This document shows positions 16,438 through 27,294 of a DNA stretch of 64,000 bases, in pieces; positions within the stretch are counted from its first letter, which is position 1, and the number at the start of each line of letters is the position of its first letter. Source of the DNA: Actinomycetota bacterium (GTDB lineage Bacteria > Actinomycetota > Actinomycetes > Actinomycetales > Dermatophilaceae); contig JAIUOP010000002.1 in assembly GCA_020161815.1 (NCBI GenBank), forward strand, positions 124,001 through 188,000, given 5' to 3'. The notes beneath the pieces were generated by a model. The model was not told the origin of the DNA and made no database searches. It worked only from the letters and a program-made list of their open reading frames with translations. Both the position numbers and the translations under genes were made by a program.

Positions 16438-19323
16438 ATGACCGAGTCCCTCTCGCCCTTCGTCGCCCGCCATATCGGACCTCGCGACGGTGACCACGCC
16501 GCCATGCTCGAGGTCGTCGGCGTGCCCAGCCTGGACGCACTCGTCGACACTGCCGTCCCGCACGCGATCCGCGCGACCGAGTCGCTCGGGATCACGGCGG
16601 CCGAGAGCGAGCGGGCCGTCCTCGCCGAACTGCGCGGGGTCGCCAGTCGCAACGCGGTGCACACCTCGATGATCGGCCTGGGCTACTACGGGACCATCAC
16701 CCCGCCGGTGATCCTCCGCAACGTCCTCGAGAACCCGGCGTGGTACACCGCCTACACCCCGTACCAGCCGGAGATCTCCCAGGGGAGACTCGAGGCCCTC
16801 CTCAACTTCCAGACCGTCGTGAGCGACCTCACCGGCCTGCCCACCGCGGGTTCCTCTCTCCTGGACGAGGCCACGGCGGCAGCCGAGGCGATGACGCTCA
16901 TGCGCCGTGCCAGCAAGTCCCCCGAGGACGCGGTCCTCCTCGTCGACGAGGCCGTCTTCCCGCAGACCCTGGCGGTCGTCCGGACCCGCGCCGTCCCCCT
17001 GGGCCTGCGCGTCGTCGTCGCCGACCTGGAGGCCGTGTCCGATGTCGACGCGCTCAGGGCCGCGGCCGGTGACGCGGCGATCTTCGGTGTCCTCGTGCAG
17101 TACCCCGATGGCCGCGGCCGGCTGCGTGACTTCCGCGGGCTCGCCAGCGCTGCCCATGAGTCCGGCGCCCTGCTCACGGCGGCGGCCGACCTGTTGGCGC
17201 TCACCCTGGCCACGCCGCCGGGGGAGTGGGGCGCCGACATCGCCGTCGGCACGACCCAACGCTTCGGTGTCCCGATGGGCTTCGGCGGGCCCCACGCCGG
17301 CTACATGAGCGTGCGCGCAGGCCTGGAGCGGACCATGCCGGGTCGCCTCGTCGGCGTCTCCGTCGACGCCGTCGGCGCGCCGGCCTACCGCCTGGCGCTG
17401 CAGACCCGGGAGCAGCACATCCGCCGGGAGAAGGCCACCTCCAACATCTGCACGGCGCAGGTCCTGCTCGCCGTCATGGCCAGCATGTATGCCGTGTACC
17501 ACGGGCCCGCGGGCCTGCGGGAGATCGCGCTCACGGTGCGGCAGCGCACCGCTGCGCTGGCCGAGACGCTCCGTGCGGGCGGAGTGGACGTCGTGGCCGG
17601 TGACCGGTTCGACACGCTCGAGGTCAGTGCACCGGGCGAGGCCGACCGCCTCGTCGCCGCGGCCCTGGCCGAGGGCGTGAACATCTGGCGGCACGATGCG
17701 GACACCGTGCTGCTCAGCCTGGACGAGACCACAGGTCGCGAGGATCTCGCCAAGGTGGCCCGCGCGTTCGGTGTCGCCGAGCCGGCAGGTGCAGCCGATC
17801 CTCAGGACGCGGACGAGGCCGGCTGGCCCGAGCACCTTCGTCGCACGAGCGACTTCCTCACCCACGAGGTCTTCAATAGCCACCACAGCGAGACCGCGAT
17901 GCTGCGCTACCTGCGCCGGCTGGCCGACCGCGACTTCGCCCTCGACCGAGGAATGATCCCGCTGGGTTCGTGCACGATGAAGCTGAACGCCACCACCGAG
18001 ATGCTGGCCGTCACCTGGCCGGAGTTCAGCGACCTGCACCCCTTCGCTCCCGCCGACCAGACGCGGGGGAGCCGGGACATCGTCGCCGAGCTGTCCCAGT
18101 GGCTGTGCGACATCACCGGCTACGACGCCGTCTCGCTCCAGCCCAATGCCGGGTCACAGGGTGAGCTCGCGGGCCTGCTCGCCATCGCGGCCCACCACCG
18201 CGCCAATGGCGACACCGACCGGCGCGTCATCCTCATCCCGAGCAGCGCCCACGGCACCAACGCCGCAAGTGCGGTCATGGCCGGCATGCGCGTGGTCGTC
18301 GTCAAGACCGACTCGATCAGCGGCAACGTCGACATGGACGACCTCAAGGTCAAGATCGAGGAGCACCGCGAGCACCTGGCCGGGATCATGGTCACCTATC
18401 CGTCGACGCACGGCGTCTACGAGGACACCATCACCGACCTGTGTGCCCTCGTGCACGATGCCGGCGGACAGGTCTACGTCGACGGGGCCAACCTCAACGC
18501 GCTCGTCGGCCTGGCCCAGCCGGGTCGCTTCGGCGCTGACGTCTCGCACCTGAACCTGCACAAGACGTTCTGCATCCCCCACGGCGGAGGTGGGCCCGGT
18601 GTCGGCCCGGTCGCGGTCCGTGCGCATCTCGCTCCCTACCTCCCCAACCACCCGCTCGACCCGCAGGCCGGTCCCGAGACCGGGGTGGGTCCGGTCTCGG
18701 CCGCACCCTTCGGGTCGGCCTCGATCCTGCCGATCTCCTGGGCGTACGTCCGGCTCATGGGTGGAGCCGGCCTGACCCAGGCCACCCGGATCGCGGTCCT
18801 CAATGCCAACTACGTCGCGGCCCGCCTGCGTGAGCACTACCCGGTGCTCTACAGCGGCAACGACGGGCTGGTGGCCCACGAGTGCATCCTGGACCTGCGG
18901 GGGATCACCAGGGACACCGGCGTGACCGTCGACGACGTCGCCAAGCGGCTCATCGACTACGGGTTCCACGCACCGACGATGTCCTTCCCGGTGGCCGGCA
19001 CGCTCATGGTGGAGCCGACGGAGTCCGAGGACAAGGGTGAGCTCGACCGCTTCTGCGACGCGATGATCGCCATCAAGGCCGAGATCGACGCGGTCGGGTC
19101 CGGGCAGGTCAGCCTCACCGAGAGCGTCCTGCGGCACGCGCCGCACACGGCGCAGTCGTTGACCCAGGACTGGCCGGACAGCTACGACCGGGCGAGCGCG
19201 GTGTACCCCGCAGGGGTGGATCCGTCCTCGAAGTACTGGGCCCCGGTGCGCCGCGTCGACGGCGCCTATGGCGACCGGAACCTCGTGTGCTCGTGCCCGT
19301 CTCCGGAGGCCTACGCCGACTGA
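16438..19323 (+). CDS. gcvP: glycine dehydrogenase (decarboxylating), P protein
   Basis: PLP enzyme that decarboxylates glycine and loads the aminomethyl group on GcvH. At 961 aa it is the fused single-chain P protein (alpha plus beta halves). Conserved blocks: [20 protein letters not shown], the C-terminal half start [26 protein letters not shown] and the PLP Lys in [18 protein letters not shown] chose ATG 16438 because AGGAG lies 7 nt upstream and the protein then begins [14 protein letters not shown]; the upstream ATG 16408 is only 2 nt from a GGAGG. It is controlled by the glycine riboswitch. The 3' end overlaps sbcC by 13 bp, tail to tail. Confidence 0.95.
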   Translation: MTESLSPFVARHIGPRDGDHAAMLEVVGVPSLDALVDTAVPHAIRATESLGITAAESERAVLAELRGVASRNAVHTSMIGLGYYGTITPPVILRNVLENPAWYTAYTPYQPEISQGRLEALLNFQTVVSDLTGLPTAGSSLLDEATAAAEAMTLMRRASKSPEDAVLLVDEAVFPQTLAVVRTRAVPLGLRVVVADLEAVSDVDALRAAAGDAAIFGVLVQYPDGRGRLRDFRGLASAAHESGALLTAAADLLALTLATPPGEWGADIAVGTTQRFGVPMGFGGPHAGYMSVRAGLERTMPGRLVGVSVDAVGAPAYRLALQTREQHIRREKATSNICTAQVLLAVMASMYAVYHGPAGLREIALTVRQRTAALAETLRAGGVDVVAGDRFDTLEVSAPGEADRLVAAALAEGVNIWRHDADTVLLSLDETTGREDLAKVARAFGVAEPAGAADPQDADEAGWPEHLRRTSDFLTHEVFNSHHSETAMLRYLRRLADRDFALDRGMIPLGSCTMKLNATTEMLAVTWPEFSDLHPFAPADQTRGSRDIVAELSQWLCDITGYDAVSLQPNAGSQGELAGLLAIAAHHRANGDTDRRVILIPSSAHGTNAASAVMAGMRVVVVKTDSISGNVDMDDLKVKIEEHREHLAGIMVTYPSTHGVYEDTITDLCALVHDAGGQVYVDGANLNALVGLAQPGRFGADVSHLNLHKTFCIPHGGGGPGVGPVAVRAHLAPYLPNHPLDPQAGPETGVGPVSAAPFGSASILPISWAYVRLMGGAGLTQATRIAVLNANYVAARLREHYPVLYSGNDGLVAHECILDLRGITRDTGVTVDDVAKRLIDYGFHAPTMSFPVAGTLMVEPTESEDKGELDRFCDAMIAIKAEIDAVGSGQVSLTESVLRHAPHTAQSLTQDWPDSYDRASAVYPAGVDPSSKYWAPVRRVDGAYGDRNLVCSCPSPEAYAD

Positions 19324-22300
19324 GCCAGGCCGCGGACGACGGCGACCGTCGACCCGGTTTCGGACTTGGTCACCCGCACCTGGTCCGGGATCCGCACGCG
19401 CAGCTCGGGCACGTGTGAGACCACGCCGACCGACCGGCCGCCGGAGCGCAGGCCGTCGAGCACGGTCATCACGTCCTCGAGACTGTCCTCGTCGAGGCTG
19501 CCGAACCCCTCGTCGACGAAGAGCGTGCCGAGCTCGTAGCCGCCCGCCTCGGCGCGAACGGCGTCAGCCAGGCCGAGGGCCAACGCCAGGGAGGCCATGA
19601 AGGCCTCGCCGCCGGACAGGGTCGAGGTCTCGCGGGAGGCTCCGGTCCACTGGTCCAGGACCCGCAGTCCGAGCCCGGAGCGACCGCTGCCGGCGCGCTC
19701 GTCGGTGTGCTCGAGCAGGTAGCGCGCGCCGCCCATCGCCGAGAGGCGCTCGTTGGCGAAGGCCACGACCTTCTCCAGGCGAGCGGCCAGGACGTACGAG
19801 GTCAGGCGCATCCGGAGGGCGTTGTTGGTGCCGGTGCCGGCAAGGGTGTCGGCGAGCTCCTTGGCCTCGGCGGCACGCAGGGTCAGGTCTGCCCGCTCGG
19901 CGAGGGCGGTCGAGAGCACGGGGAGCGCACGCTGCACCTGGTCGCGTGTCGCCTCGGCCCGCGCCTGGGCGCGCACCGCCTCCTGGAAGGTGCTCGCCGC
20001 GGCCGTGCGGGCGGCGAGCAGCGCCGCCAGGTCGTCGTCGTCGCCGACCAGGGCCGACTCGACGTCGGGGTCGGCCAGGGTGTCGCGCGCCGTCGCGACG
20101 GCGCGCTCGTAGGCGGACACGGACTCCTGGAGGGCGGCCCTCTCGGGCGCGGTCCGGGCAGCTGCCATGGCAGCCTGAAGGTCATCGAATCCGGAGCCCG
20201 CCACCGCGTCCTCGGCCTCCGCCGAGAGGGCCGTCAGCTCGGTCCGGGCGCGGTCGAGATCGAGGTGGTCCTGCCGCGCCCGGAGGAGCAGGCCGGCCAG
20301 CCGCTGGTGCTCCGCCAGGGACCAGCGGTGGAAGTCCAGCGGCTCGAACCGCCAGCAGGGGCACTCGGTGTGCGCCGTCCACACGTCGGTGAAGCCCTCA
20401 CGGGCGAGGTCCTCCTCCGCGCGGGCCTCGGCGAGCCGTGCCTCCAGCGCCACGACGGTGGTCTTCGCCGCCGTGAGCCGGGCCTGGGCGGCCGCGACCC
20501 GGGTGGAGAGGTCAGCGACGTCGGAGCGCTCCCGCTCGAGGGCCGCAGCGGCGTCCACACGCGCCGTCCGCTCGGCGATCAGCTCAGCCTCGCGCACCTG
20601 CAGCGTCGGGCCGTCGGCGTTGCCGAGGGTCCGACGTCGCTCGGCGACCCGCTCCTCGAGCCGGGCGAGGACCAGGTCGAGCTCGGCAACGGCAGCCCGC
20701 GCAACCTCGACCGACTCCTCGGCCTCCGCCAGCTCTCCGTCGCTCACGTCGTCGTTGGTGGCGGCCGGCGCGGGATGCTCCGTCGAGCCGCACACGAGGC
20801 AGGCCTCGCCGTCGCGCAGATCCGCTGCGAGGCGGGCGGCGAGCGCGCCGACACGCCTGCCGCGCAAGTCGAGGAGGGCCTCGCGAGCGCTCTGGAGGTC
20901 ATCGATCGCAGCGCGGCGTCGGTCGCCGGTCGCCACGATCTGGGACCGGTCCCGCTCGACCTGCGCGAGGGTGGCCAGGTAGGCCCGCGTCTCCGCCAGG
21001 GCGGCCTCGATGGGGGCGGGGTCGTGCGGCCTGCTCGCCGCCTCGTCGAGGCCGGTGTTGGCGTCGGACAGCCACGAGGTGAGTTGCTCGACGTGGAGGA
21101 GCTGCTCGGCGAACTCGGCTCGGGCGCCGACGAGGTCCTCCTCGGCGGCGGCAGCGCGTCTCATGCCTTCCTCGAGGCGAGAACTCGCGGCATCGAAGAG
21201 GTGGGCGTTGCCGTCCAGGGCCCGCATCCGGTCGAGGGTGTCGTTGACCTCATGGGCATCGGTCGGCAGCCCGTCGACGAGGAGCTCGGTGCAGCGGGCG
21301 GACAGTCGGTCCTCGGCCACCTGACAGGAGACCCGTGCCCGGTGGAGCCCGGCCAGGTGGGTGCCCAGCGTCGCGGCCTCCTCGGCGCGGCGCAGCTCCT
21401 CCACGCGGTCGAGGTGCGCGTCGGCTGCCGCGCGGCACCGATCCAGCTGTGCGGCGGCGCGTCGGCCGCGCTCCCGATGGACGGCCCGGACCTCGGCGGC
21501 GGTGTGCGCGGCTGCGGCCGCTGCCTCGGCCGCCGCCGCAGCGTCCGCCGCTGCCAGTTGTGCCGTGACCTCGGCGTCGGCATGGGCCGCGAGCCCGCTC
21601 AGGCGGGCGAGGATCTCCTCGGGCTCGGTGAGCTCATGGAGCGGGCGGCTGCCGGAGCGCTCCTCGCTGACCTCGAGCGGCAGCGCGTCGTCGCCATCGG
21701 CCTGGTCCGCGATGTCCGCCGGGTCATCAGCGACCCCGGGCTCAGCGACCCCGGACTCGCCCAGTGCGACCTCGGAAACTCCCGAGTCGGACACTCCCGA
21801 CTCAGCGAGCACGTGCTCGATCCGGACCAGCTCGCGCGTGACGGCAGCCGCCGCCTCCGCCGCCGCTGCAGCCGTGGCACGGCGCCGCTCGACCATCCAG
21901 TCCTCGACGTCGGCGAAGACCGTGATGTCGAAGAGCTTCTCGAGCAGGGCGCGGCGCTCCTCGGCCTTGGCGCGAAGGAAGGCCGCGAAGTCTCCTTGCG
22001 GCAGGACGGCGACCTTGGAGAACTGCGCGAGCCCCATGCCGAGCACGTCGTCGAGGAGCTCGGCTGCCTCGTCGATCCTCGTGCTGCGGGTCTCCCATGC
22101 GCCGGACACCCACTCCTGGAGGTGCACGTGCGCCTGGACGGTGAGCATCCCGGTGCCGCGCTTCTTGGGACGCACGAACTCCGGAGAGCGCTCGACGCGG
22201 AAGCGGCGCCCGGCCGAGGTGAACTCCAGCCGCACCCGCGGCCGACGCTCCCGTGCGTGGTCGCTGTGCAGCCCCTTCTTGGTGCGCGACCCCGGGACAT

Positions 22301-22463
22301 CGGAGTACAGGGCGAAGCAGATGGCGTCGATGAGGCTGGTCTTCCCCGAGCCGGTCGGTCCGTGGACCAGGAAGAGCCCGGCCTCGCTCAGGGACTCGAG
22401 GTCGAGCTGCACCGGCTCGGCGAAGGGCCCGAAGGCCTCGATCTCGATCGCGTGGAGCCTCAT
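19311..22463 (-). CDS. sbcC: exonuclease subunit SbcC (Rad50-like SMC ATPase)
   Basis: ATPase subunit of the SbcCD nuclease that cleaves hairpins and processes blocked DNA ends. Walker A is [20 protein letters not shown] near the N-terminus; the zinc-hook CLVC is near residue 553, between two long coiled coils; the signature [19 protein letters not shown] and Walker [18 protein letters not shown] are near the C-terminus. 1050 aa is normal. A low-complexity insert with repeated [15 protein letters not shown] units (about residues 212-260) interrupts the first coiled coil. ATG 22463 overlaps the sbcD stop (ATGA), so the two subunits are translationally coupled. Confidence 0.95.
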   Translation of the reverse strand: MRLHAIEIEAFGPFAEPVQLDLESLSEAGLFLVHGPTGSGKTSLIDAICFALYSDVPGSRTKKGLHSDHARERRPRVRLEFTSAGRRFRVERSPEFVRPKKRGTGMLTVQAHVHLQEWVSGAWETRSTRIDEAAELLDDVLGMGLAQFSKVAVLPQGDFAAFLRAKAEERRALLEKLFDITVFADVEDWMVERRRATAAAAAEAAAAVTRELVRIEHVLAESGVSDSGVSEVALGESGVAEPGVADDPADIADQADGDDALPLEVSEERSGSRPLHELTEPEEILARLSGLAAHADAEVTAQLAAADAAAAAEAAAAAAHTAAEVRAVHRERGRRAAAQLDRCRAAADAHLDRVEELRRAEEAATLGTHLAGLHRARVSCQVAEDRLSARCTELLVDGLPTDAHEVNDTLDRMRALDGNAHLFDAASSRLEEGMRRAAAAEEDLVGARAEFAEQLLHVEQLTSWLSDANTGLDEAASRPHDPAPIEAALAETRAYLATLAQVERDRSQIVATGDRRRAAIDDLQSAREALLDLRGRRVGALAARLAADLRDGEACLVCGSTEHPAPAATNDDVSDGELAEAEESVEVARAAVAELDLVLARLEERVAERRRTLGNADGPTLQVREAELIAERTARVDAAAALERERSDVADLSTRVAAAQARLTAAKTTVVALEARLAEARAEEDLAREGFTDVWTAHTECPCWRFEPLDFHRWSLAEHQRLAGLLLRARQDHLDLDRARTELTALSAEAEDAVAGSGFDDLQAAMAAARTAPERAALQESVSAYERAVATARDTLADPDVESALVGDDDDLAALLAARTAAASTFQEAVRAQARAEATRDQVQRALPVLSTALAERADLTLRAAEAKELADTLAGTGTNNALRMRLTSYVLAARLEKVVAFANERLSAMGGARYLLEHTDERAGSGRSGLGLRVLDQWTGASRETSTLSGGEAFMASLALALGLADAVRAEAGGYELGTLFVDEGFGSLDEDSLEDVMTVLDGLRSGGRSVGVVSHVPELRVRIPDQVRVTKSETGSTVAVVRGLAQSA

Positions 22464-23641
22464 GCGGCACCCACCTCGCGTGCGGCCGCGTCGGTGGCGG
22501 CTCGGCCCTCGTCGTCGTCGGCGCCCCGCTCCAGGCGAGCGGACTCGACCGCCTCGGCGAGGAGCGCCCGCTCACGCTCCGTCGGCCCGGCCCCACCGCG
22601 GACGTGACCGAGGAAGTCGCAGCAGACGTCGAGGTCGGAGCGCTCCTTGACGCGCGCGGCATACGACGTCGGGACCACCACCCCGCTGGCGGGCTCGAAC
22701 CGCAGCTCGAGAGTGTGGGGGAAGCGCCGCCGGACCCGGTCCATCGCCCCGAGGGGCCGCTGGCTGTCGGTGAGGGTCACCTGGCACCACGCGCCCTCGG
22801 CGGACGCCCAGCGCGGATCGGTGAGGACCTCCTCGAGCGCTCCGCGGACGACGGCGAGGGGGCGCTCCACGGGGGCGGGGATCGCGGTGATCTCGGGAGT
22901 GCGTCCGCCCAGGTCGACGAGCAGGCTGCCCTTGACGTGGGCCTGCTCGCTGAAGGACATGGCCACCGGGGACCCGCTGAACCGGGCGAACTCCCCGACC
23001 TGCTGCTGCCCGTGAAGGTGCCCCAGCGCGGCATACGACATCCCGTCGAAGACCGCCGCCGGCACCGCGCTCACCCCGCCCACCGAGATGTCGCGCTCCG
23101 AGTCCGAGCCGGTCGCGCCCGTGACGAAGGCATGGGCCATGACGACCCGGTGGCGCGCGGGCGTGGCATCGGCCGACACGCGCGCCATGGCCGCACGGAG
23201 GACCGAGGCGTGCGTCCGCTCGCGCGCCCCCAGGGCGTCGGCCACGACGGACGGCTCGAGGTAGGGGAGGGGGTGGACGGCGACGTCGCCCAGCAGCACG
23301 GGGGTGCCGATGCCCTCGAGCGAGGTGCGGACGTGGACACCGGCGCGGGAGAGCAGGCCGCCGGCGAAGCCCAGCCGGATCGCGGAGTCGTGGTTGCCGC
23401 TGGAGAGGACCACCTGGGCGCCGGCGTCGACGAGCCGCTCCAGGGTCTGGGAGAGCAGGGCCACCGTGTCGGGGGCGGGCAGCGCGCGGTCGTAGACGTC
23501 GCCGGAGACCAGGACGGCGTCGACCCGCTCGCTGCACACGACGTCCACGAGGTGGTCCACGAAGCTCGCCTGGGCACCCAACAGACCGACACCGTGGAAC
23601 GAGCGTCCCAGGTGCCAGTCGGAGGTGTGGAGCAGCTTCAT
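22460..23641 (-). CDS. sbcD: exonuclease subunit SbcD (Mre11-like nuclease)
   Basis: Mn-dependent nuclease subunit of SbcCD. Phosphoesterase motifs are in order: HTSDWHLGRSF (I), VLVSGDVYDRALP (II), VLSSGNHDSAIRL (III), then VMAHAFVTG (IV) and YAALGHLHGQQ (V). 393 aa. ATG 23641 gives MKLLHTSDWHLG, the standard start, and has a TAGCGT -10 box 7 nt upstream, indicating a leaderless sbcDC operon. Confidence 0.95.
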   Translation of the reverse strand: MKLLHTSDWHLGRSFHGVGLLGAQASFVDHLVDVVCSERVDAVLVSGDVYDRALPAPDTVALLSQTLERLVDAGAQVVLSSGNHDSAIRLGFAGGLLSRAGVHVRTSLEGIGTPVLLGDVAVHPLPYLEPSVVADALGARERTHASVLRAAMARVSADATPARHRVVMAHAFVTGATGSDSERDISVGGVSAVPAAVFDGMSYAALGHLHGQQQVGEFARFSGSPVAMSFSEQAHVKGSLLVDLGGRTPEITAIPAPVERPLAVVRGALEEVLTDPRWASAEGAWCQVTLTDSQRPLGAMDRVRRRFPHTLELRFEPASGVVVPTSYAARVKERSDLDVCCDFLGHVRGGAGPTERERALLAEAVESARLERGADDDEGRAATDAAAREVGAA

Positions 23642-23648
23642 GGCCCCA

Positions 23649-23654
23649 ACGCTA
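23649..23654 (-). promoter_or_regulatory. leaderless -10 box (TAGCGT) for sbcDC
   Basis: Minus-strand TAGCGT lies 7 nt before the sbcD ATG at 23641, with no Shine-Dalgarno sequence. Confidence 0.5.
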
Positions 23655-23733
23655 GGAGCCGCCACCGACAGTGGCTCGGACCGAAACGCGGATTGGGCTT
23701 TGCACGGCCCTCCGCATGTGGTTTTCTCGGGCC

Positions 23734-25215
23734 ATGGGAGCCGAGGTCAACGCACAGAGCTACACGCGCGAGGAGCGCCAGCGGTACCGCGAGAAGGTGC
23801 GCCAGAACCTGGACGTCTTCGAGCGGATGCTGACCAGCAGCTCGTTCGACTTCGACAAGACGATGACCGGGCTGGAGATCGAGCTCAACCTCGTCGACGA
23901 GGGCTGGGACCCGCACTTCCACAACGCCGAGGTCCTCGAGGCGATCGCGGACCCTGACTTCCAGACCGAGCTAGCGCAGTACAACATCGAGCTCAACGTC
24001 CGGCCCCGCCCGCTCCCCGGCGACGAGGCCCTGCACCTCGAGCAGGACCTGCGCGACTCGCTCAACCAGGCCGATGCGCGCGCCCGCGAGGTCGGCTCGC
24101 GGATCGTGGCCATCGGCATGCTGCCCACGATCATGCCCGAGCACTACCAAGGCGAGTGGATCAGCAACAACAACCGCTACACCGCGCTCAACGACTCGAT
24201 CTTCGTCGCGCGGGGCGAGGACATCTTCCTCGACATCGAGGGGCCGACGGGGGAGCGGGTGGCGACCTACTGCGACTCGATCGCCCCCGAGTCCGCCTGC
24301 ACCAGCGTGCAGCTCCACCTCCAGGTCTCCCCGAGCACCTTCGCGGACCACTGGAACGCCGCCCAGGCCCTCGCGGCGCCGCAGGTGGCCCTCGCCGCGA
24401 ACAGCCCCTTCTTCTTCGGCAAGCGGCTGCACGCCGAGACGCGGATCGAGCTGTTCAAGCAGGCCACCGACACCCGCCCCATCGAGCTGAAGAACCAGGG
24501 CGTCCGTCCGCGGGTCTTCTTCGGGGAGCGCTGGATCACCTCGATCTTCGACCTCTTCGAGGAGAACGTCCGCTACTTCCCGGCCCTGCTCGCCGAGACC
24601 AGCGACGAGGACCCGATCGTCCAGCTCGAGGCCGGCATCGCGCCCCAGCTCGGAGAGCTGCGCCTCCACAACGGCACGGTCTACCGCTGGAACCGTCCGA
24701 TCTACGACACCGTCGACGGCGTGCCCCACCTGCGCGTCGAGAACCGCGTCCTGCCCGCCGGCCCGACCATCGTCGACGTCCTCGCCAATGCGGCCTTCTA
24801 CTACGGCTGCATCCGGATCCTGGCCCACCAGGAGCGCCCGCTGTGGACCAAGCTGAGCTTCCCCGCGGCCGAGGAGAACTTCGAGATGGCCGCCCGGGAC
24901 GGCATCGAGGCCCGGTTCTACTGGCCCGGCTTCGGTGAGATCGGGGCCGATGAGCTCGTCCTGCGCCACCTGCTGCCGATGGCGCACACGGGCCTGGCCG
25001 AGTTCGGTGTCTCCGATGCCGTCCGCGAGCGCTACCTCGGGATCATCGAGGCCCGCTGCACGCGCGGCGTCAACGGCGCCACCTGGCAGTCGGACACCGT
25101 GGCCCGGCTCGAGGAGCGCGGGATGGACCGCTCGACCGCCCTCCACGAGATGCTCCGGATCTACGCCGAGCACATGAGCACCAACGAACCCGTGCACACC
25201 TGGCCGTTGCCCTGA
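23734..25215 (+). CDS. glutamate-cysteine ligase family protein (GCS2 type)
   Basis: A 493-aa carboxylate-amine ligase of the GCS2 superfamily. Support comes from the early acidic metal/substrate motif MTGLEIELNLVD, the paired NNNRYTALNDSIF, SACTSVQLHLQVSP and LRVENRVLPAGPTIVDVLANAAFYYG. Relatives ligate glutamate to cysteine or other amines with ATP; the actual substrate is not evident, and EgtA proper is shorter. It is monocistronic. ATG 23734 is preferred because conserved sequence begins soon after; ATG 23716 is an alternative. Confidence 0.8.
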   Translation: MGAEVNAQSYTREERQRYREKVRQNLDVFERMLTSSSFDFDKTMTGLEIELNLVDEGWDPHFHNAEVLEAIADPDFQTELAQYNIELNVRPRPLPGDEALHLEQDLRDSLNQADARAREVGSRIVAIGMLPTIMPEHYQGEWISNNNRYTALNDSIFVARGEDIFLDIEGPTGERVATYCDSIAPESACTSVQLHLQVSPSTFADHWNAAQALAAPQVALAANSPFFFGKRLHAETRIELFKQATDTRPIELKNQGVRPRVFFGERWITSIFDLFEENVRYFPALLAETSDEDPIVQLEAGIAPQLGELRLHNGTVYRWNRPIYDTVDGVPHLRVENRVLPAGPTIVDVLANAAFYYGCIRILAHQERPLWTKLSFPAAEENFEMAARDGIEARFYWPGFGEIGADELVLRHLLPMAHTGLAEFGVSDAVRERYLGIIEARCTRGVNGATWQSDTVARLEERGMDRSTALHEMLRIYAEHMSTNEPVHTWPLP

Positions 25216-25297
25216 CCCCTCGCGGGGCCGGTGCCCAGCTCCTCAGTCGTCGAGGTCGAACCCCTCGTATGCCGTCCGCGCGCCTTCTCGGGTCAGG

Positions 25298-25927
25298 TCA
25301 GGGCTCGAGGAGGGTCGGGTGCCCGGGTCGGGCATTCCAGGTCCGGATCGCACGGACCCCCTTCTCGACCTCCAGCACCGAGATGGCACCGGCGTCGAGC
25401 AGCAGGGCGGCTCCGCTCACCGGCGGCAGCTCGAGGTAGCAGGAGGCGAGCACGCGGAGCAGGTGTCCGTGGGCGACGACCAGGACGTCACCGACGGCGA
25501 GGTCCGGCTCGATCCGCGCGAGCACCCGCCGGCAGCGGTGCGCGACCTCGTCGAGGGTCTCCCCGGGCGTCTCCCCGGGGACGACGCCGTGGGCGAAGAC
25601 GGTCCAGTCCGGCTGGGCCGTGGCACGGATCTCCTTGGTGGTCAGACCCTCGTAACCGCCGTAGTCCCACTCGACGAGGTCGTGGTCGAGCTCGGGGGTG
25701 AAGCCGGCCAACTCCGCCGTCCGGCGCGCCCGAGTCAAGGGGGAACTGAGGATCCTCGCGAAGGGATGGTCCGCGAGGACCCGGCCCACGGCATACGCGT
25801 CCTGCTCACCGTCGGCGAGCAGCGGGAGGTCGGTGCGGCCGGTGTGCTGCCCGGATCGCGACCACGCGGTCGCGCCGTGGCGGACGAGGACGAGGCGGCC
25901 GTGGGCGTCGGAGCCGGAGGAGGTCAC
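25298..25927 (-). CDS. histidine phosphatase family protein
   Basis: Phosphoglycerate-mutase-like phosphatase of 209 aa. The RHG motif LVLVRHGATAWSRSGQHTGRTDLPL carries the phospho-acceptor His; the second catalytic pieces are SPLTRARRTAELAG, DLVEWDYGGYEGLT and the distal VVAHGHLLRVLAS. Substrate is unknown. GTG 25927 has a TACGCT -10 box 6 nt upstream, nested with the divergent dprE1 promoter. Alternative annotations are GpmB-like phosphatase or an acid phosphatase. Confidence 0.88.
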   Translation of the reverse strand: MTSSGSDAHGRLVLVRHGATAWSRSGQHTGRTDLPLLADGEQDAYAVGRVLADHPFARILSSPLTRARRTAELAGFTPELDHDLVEWDYGGYEGLTTKEIRATAQPDWTVFAHGVVPGETPGETLDEVAHRCRRVLARIEPDLAVGDVLVVAHGHLLRVLASCYLELPPVSGAALLLDAGAISVLEVEKGVRAIRTWNARPGHPTLLEP

Positions 25928-25933
25928 CGGGCC

Positions 25934-25939
25934 AGCGTA
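25934..25939 (-). promoter_or_regulatory. leaderless -10 box (TACGCT) for the histidine phosphatase
   Basis: Minus-strand TACGCT lies 6 nt before GTG 25927 and overlaps the plus-strand -10 of dprE1 by two bases, so the two divergent promoters probably compete. Confidence 0.45.
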
Positions 25940-25943
25940 GGCT
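25938..25943 (+). promoter_or_regulatory. leaderless -10 box (TAGGCT) for dprE1
   Basis: TAGGCT is followed by 7 nt and the GTG start of dprE1 at 25951. Confidence 0.5.
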
Positions 25944-25950
25944 GCCTGTC

Positions 25951-27294
25951 GTGACAGCACGGGTGCCCTTGAGTGGGTGGGGACGCACGGCGCCGACGAT
26001 GGCCAAGGTGGTGCCGGCCTCCTCCGACGAGCAGTTGGTCGAGGCCGTGCAGTCCGCGGGCACGCGCGGTGTCCTGGCCCGCGGCCTGGGCCGCAGCTAC
26101 GGCGATGCGGCGCAGAACGCCGGAGGTGTCGTCCTCGACCTGCTCGGCCGGGACCGCGTCCTCGCCGTGGACGAGGCCACCGGCGTGATCGAGGTCGAGG
26201 CCGGGATCTCCCTCGACCGCCTCATGCGGGACTTCGTGCCGCAGGGCTGGTTCGTGCCGGTCACCCCGGGCACGCGAGCCGTCACCGTCGGCGGTGCCAT
26301 CGGCAGCGACATCCACGGCAAGAACCACCACCGGGCCGGGACGTGGACCCAGCACGTCCGCAGCCTGGACCTGCTCACCGGCACCGGCGAGATCCGCACG
26401 CTCACCCCGGACGACGAGCTCTTCTGGGCCTGCGCCGGTGGCATGGGTCTGACCGGGGTGATCCTGCGGGCGCGGGTCGCCCTGACGCCCATCGAGAGTG
26501 CCTTCTGCACCGTGGACACCCAGCGCTGCGCCAACCTCGACGGGCTGCTCGAGGCGATGGCCGACGACGACGACCACGAGTTCTCGGTCGCTTGGGTCGA
26601 TTGCCTGGCCAAGGGCGAGGCGCTGGGGCGCTCGGTCCTCACCCGTGGACGGTTCGCGCGACGGGACGAGCTTCCGGAGAAGAAACAGGCCGATCCGTTG
26701 GCGTTCAACCCCCGGACGCCGTTCACGGCGCCCCGCGGCATCCCCACCGGACTGCTCAACAAGTACAGCGTGGCCGCCTTCAACGAGGCCTGGTTCCGCA
26801 AGGCGCCGGCCCGGCGGGACGAGGAGATCCAGTCGATCACCACCTTCTTCCACCCCCTGGACGCCGTCGCGGACTGGAACCGGATCTACGGCTCCGGCGG
26901 GCTGCTCCAGTACCAAGTCGTCGTCCCCGAGGGGGCCGAGGACGTCATCCGCTCCTGCATCGACGCCTTCAGCCATGCCGGGGTCGCCTCCTTCCTCGCC
27001 GTCCTCAAGCGGTTCGGTCCGGCCAACCGGGGTCACCTCTCGTTCCCGATGGGCGGCTGGACCCTCGCCCTCGACGTCCCGGCCTCGGTGGCCGGGCTCG
27101 CGGACCTGCTCGACCGCCTCGACGAGCAGGTGCTCGCGGTCGGCGGTCGTGGCTACCTCGCCAAGGACTCACGGATGACCCCCGAACTGGTCCGCGCGAT
27201 GTACCCGGCCCTGCCCCGATGGCAGGAACTGCGCGACGAGGTGGACCCGAACCATGTCTTCCAATCCGACCTCGCGAGGAGGCTGAAGCTGTGA
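25951..27294 (+). CDS. dprE1: decaprenylphosphoryl-beta-D-ribose oxidase DprE1
   Basis: FAD flavoenzyme that oxidises decaprenyl-phosphoryl ribose to the 2-keto form, the first half of its epimerisation to arabinose. The FAD-binding segment includes ARGLGRSYGDAAQN and VTVGGAIGSDIHGKNHH (His122/Lys124 region), and the C-terminal part has LLQYQVVVPEGAE, FGPANRGHLSFPMGGWTLALD and the Lys of YLAKDSRMTPE. The position equivalent to M. tuberculosis Cys387 (GWNICVDFP) is Ala373 here (GWTLALDVP), the residue attacked by benzothiazinones. 447 aa is normal. dprE2 follows with a GTGA overlap. Confidence 0.93.
   Translation: MTARVPLSGWGRTAPTMAKVVPASSDEQLVEAVQSAGTRGVLARGLGRSYGDAAQNAGGVVLDLLGRDRVLAVDEATGVIEVEAGISLDRLMRDFVPQGWFVPVTPGTRAVTVGGAIGSDIHGKNHHRAGTWTQHVRSLDLLTGTGEIRTLTPDDELFWACAGGMGLTGVILRARVALTPIESAFCTVDTQRCANLDGLLEAMADDDDHEFSVAWVDCLAKGEALGRSVLTRGRFARRDELPEKKQADPLAFNPRTPFTAPRGIPTGLLNKYSVAAFNEAWFRKAPARRDEEIQSITTFFHPLDAVADWNRIYGSGGLLQYQVVVPEGAEDVIRSCIDAFSHAGVASFLAVLKRFGPANRGHLSFPMGGWTLALDVPASVAGLADLLDRLDEQVLAVGGRGYLAKDSRMTPELVRAMYPALPRWQELRDEVDPNHVFQSDLARRLKL

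Noticed and set aside
19707..22607. A plus-strand frame of about 970 codons antisense to sbcC
   Set aside because: It is a mirror of the sbcC coding strand without recognisable domains.
25243..25300. A short minus-strand tail reading TREGARTAYEGFDLDD then stop, just after the histidine phosphatase stop
   Set aside because: It might be an alternative C-terminus by frameshift, but the phosphatase is already complete and the fragment matches no family I recognise.
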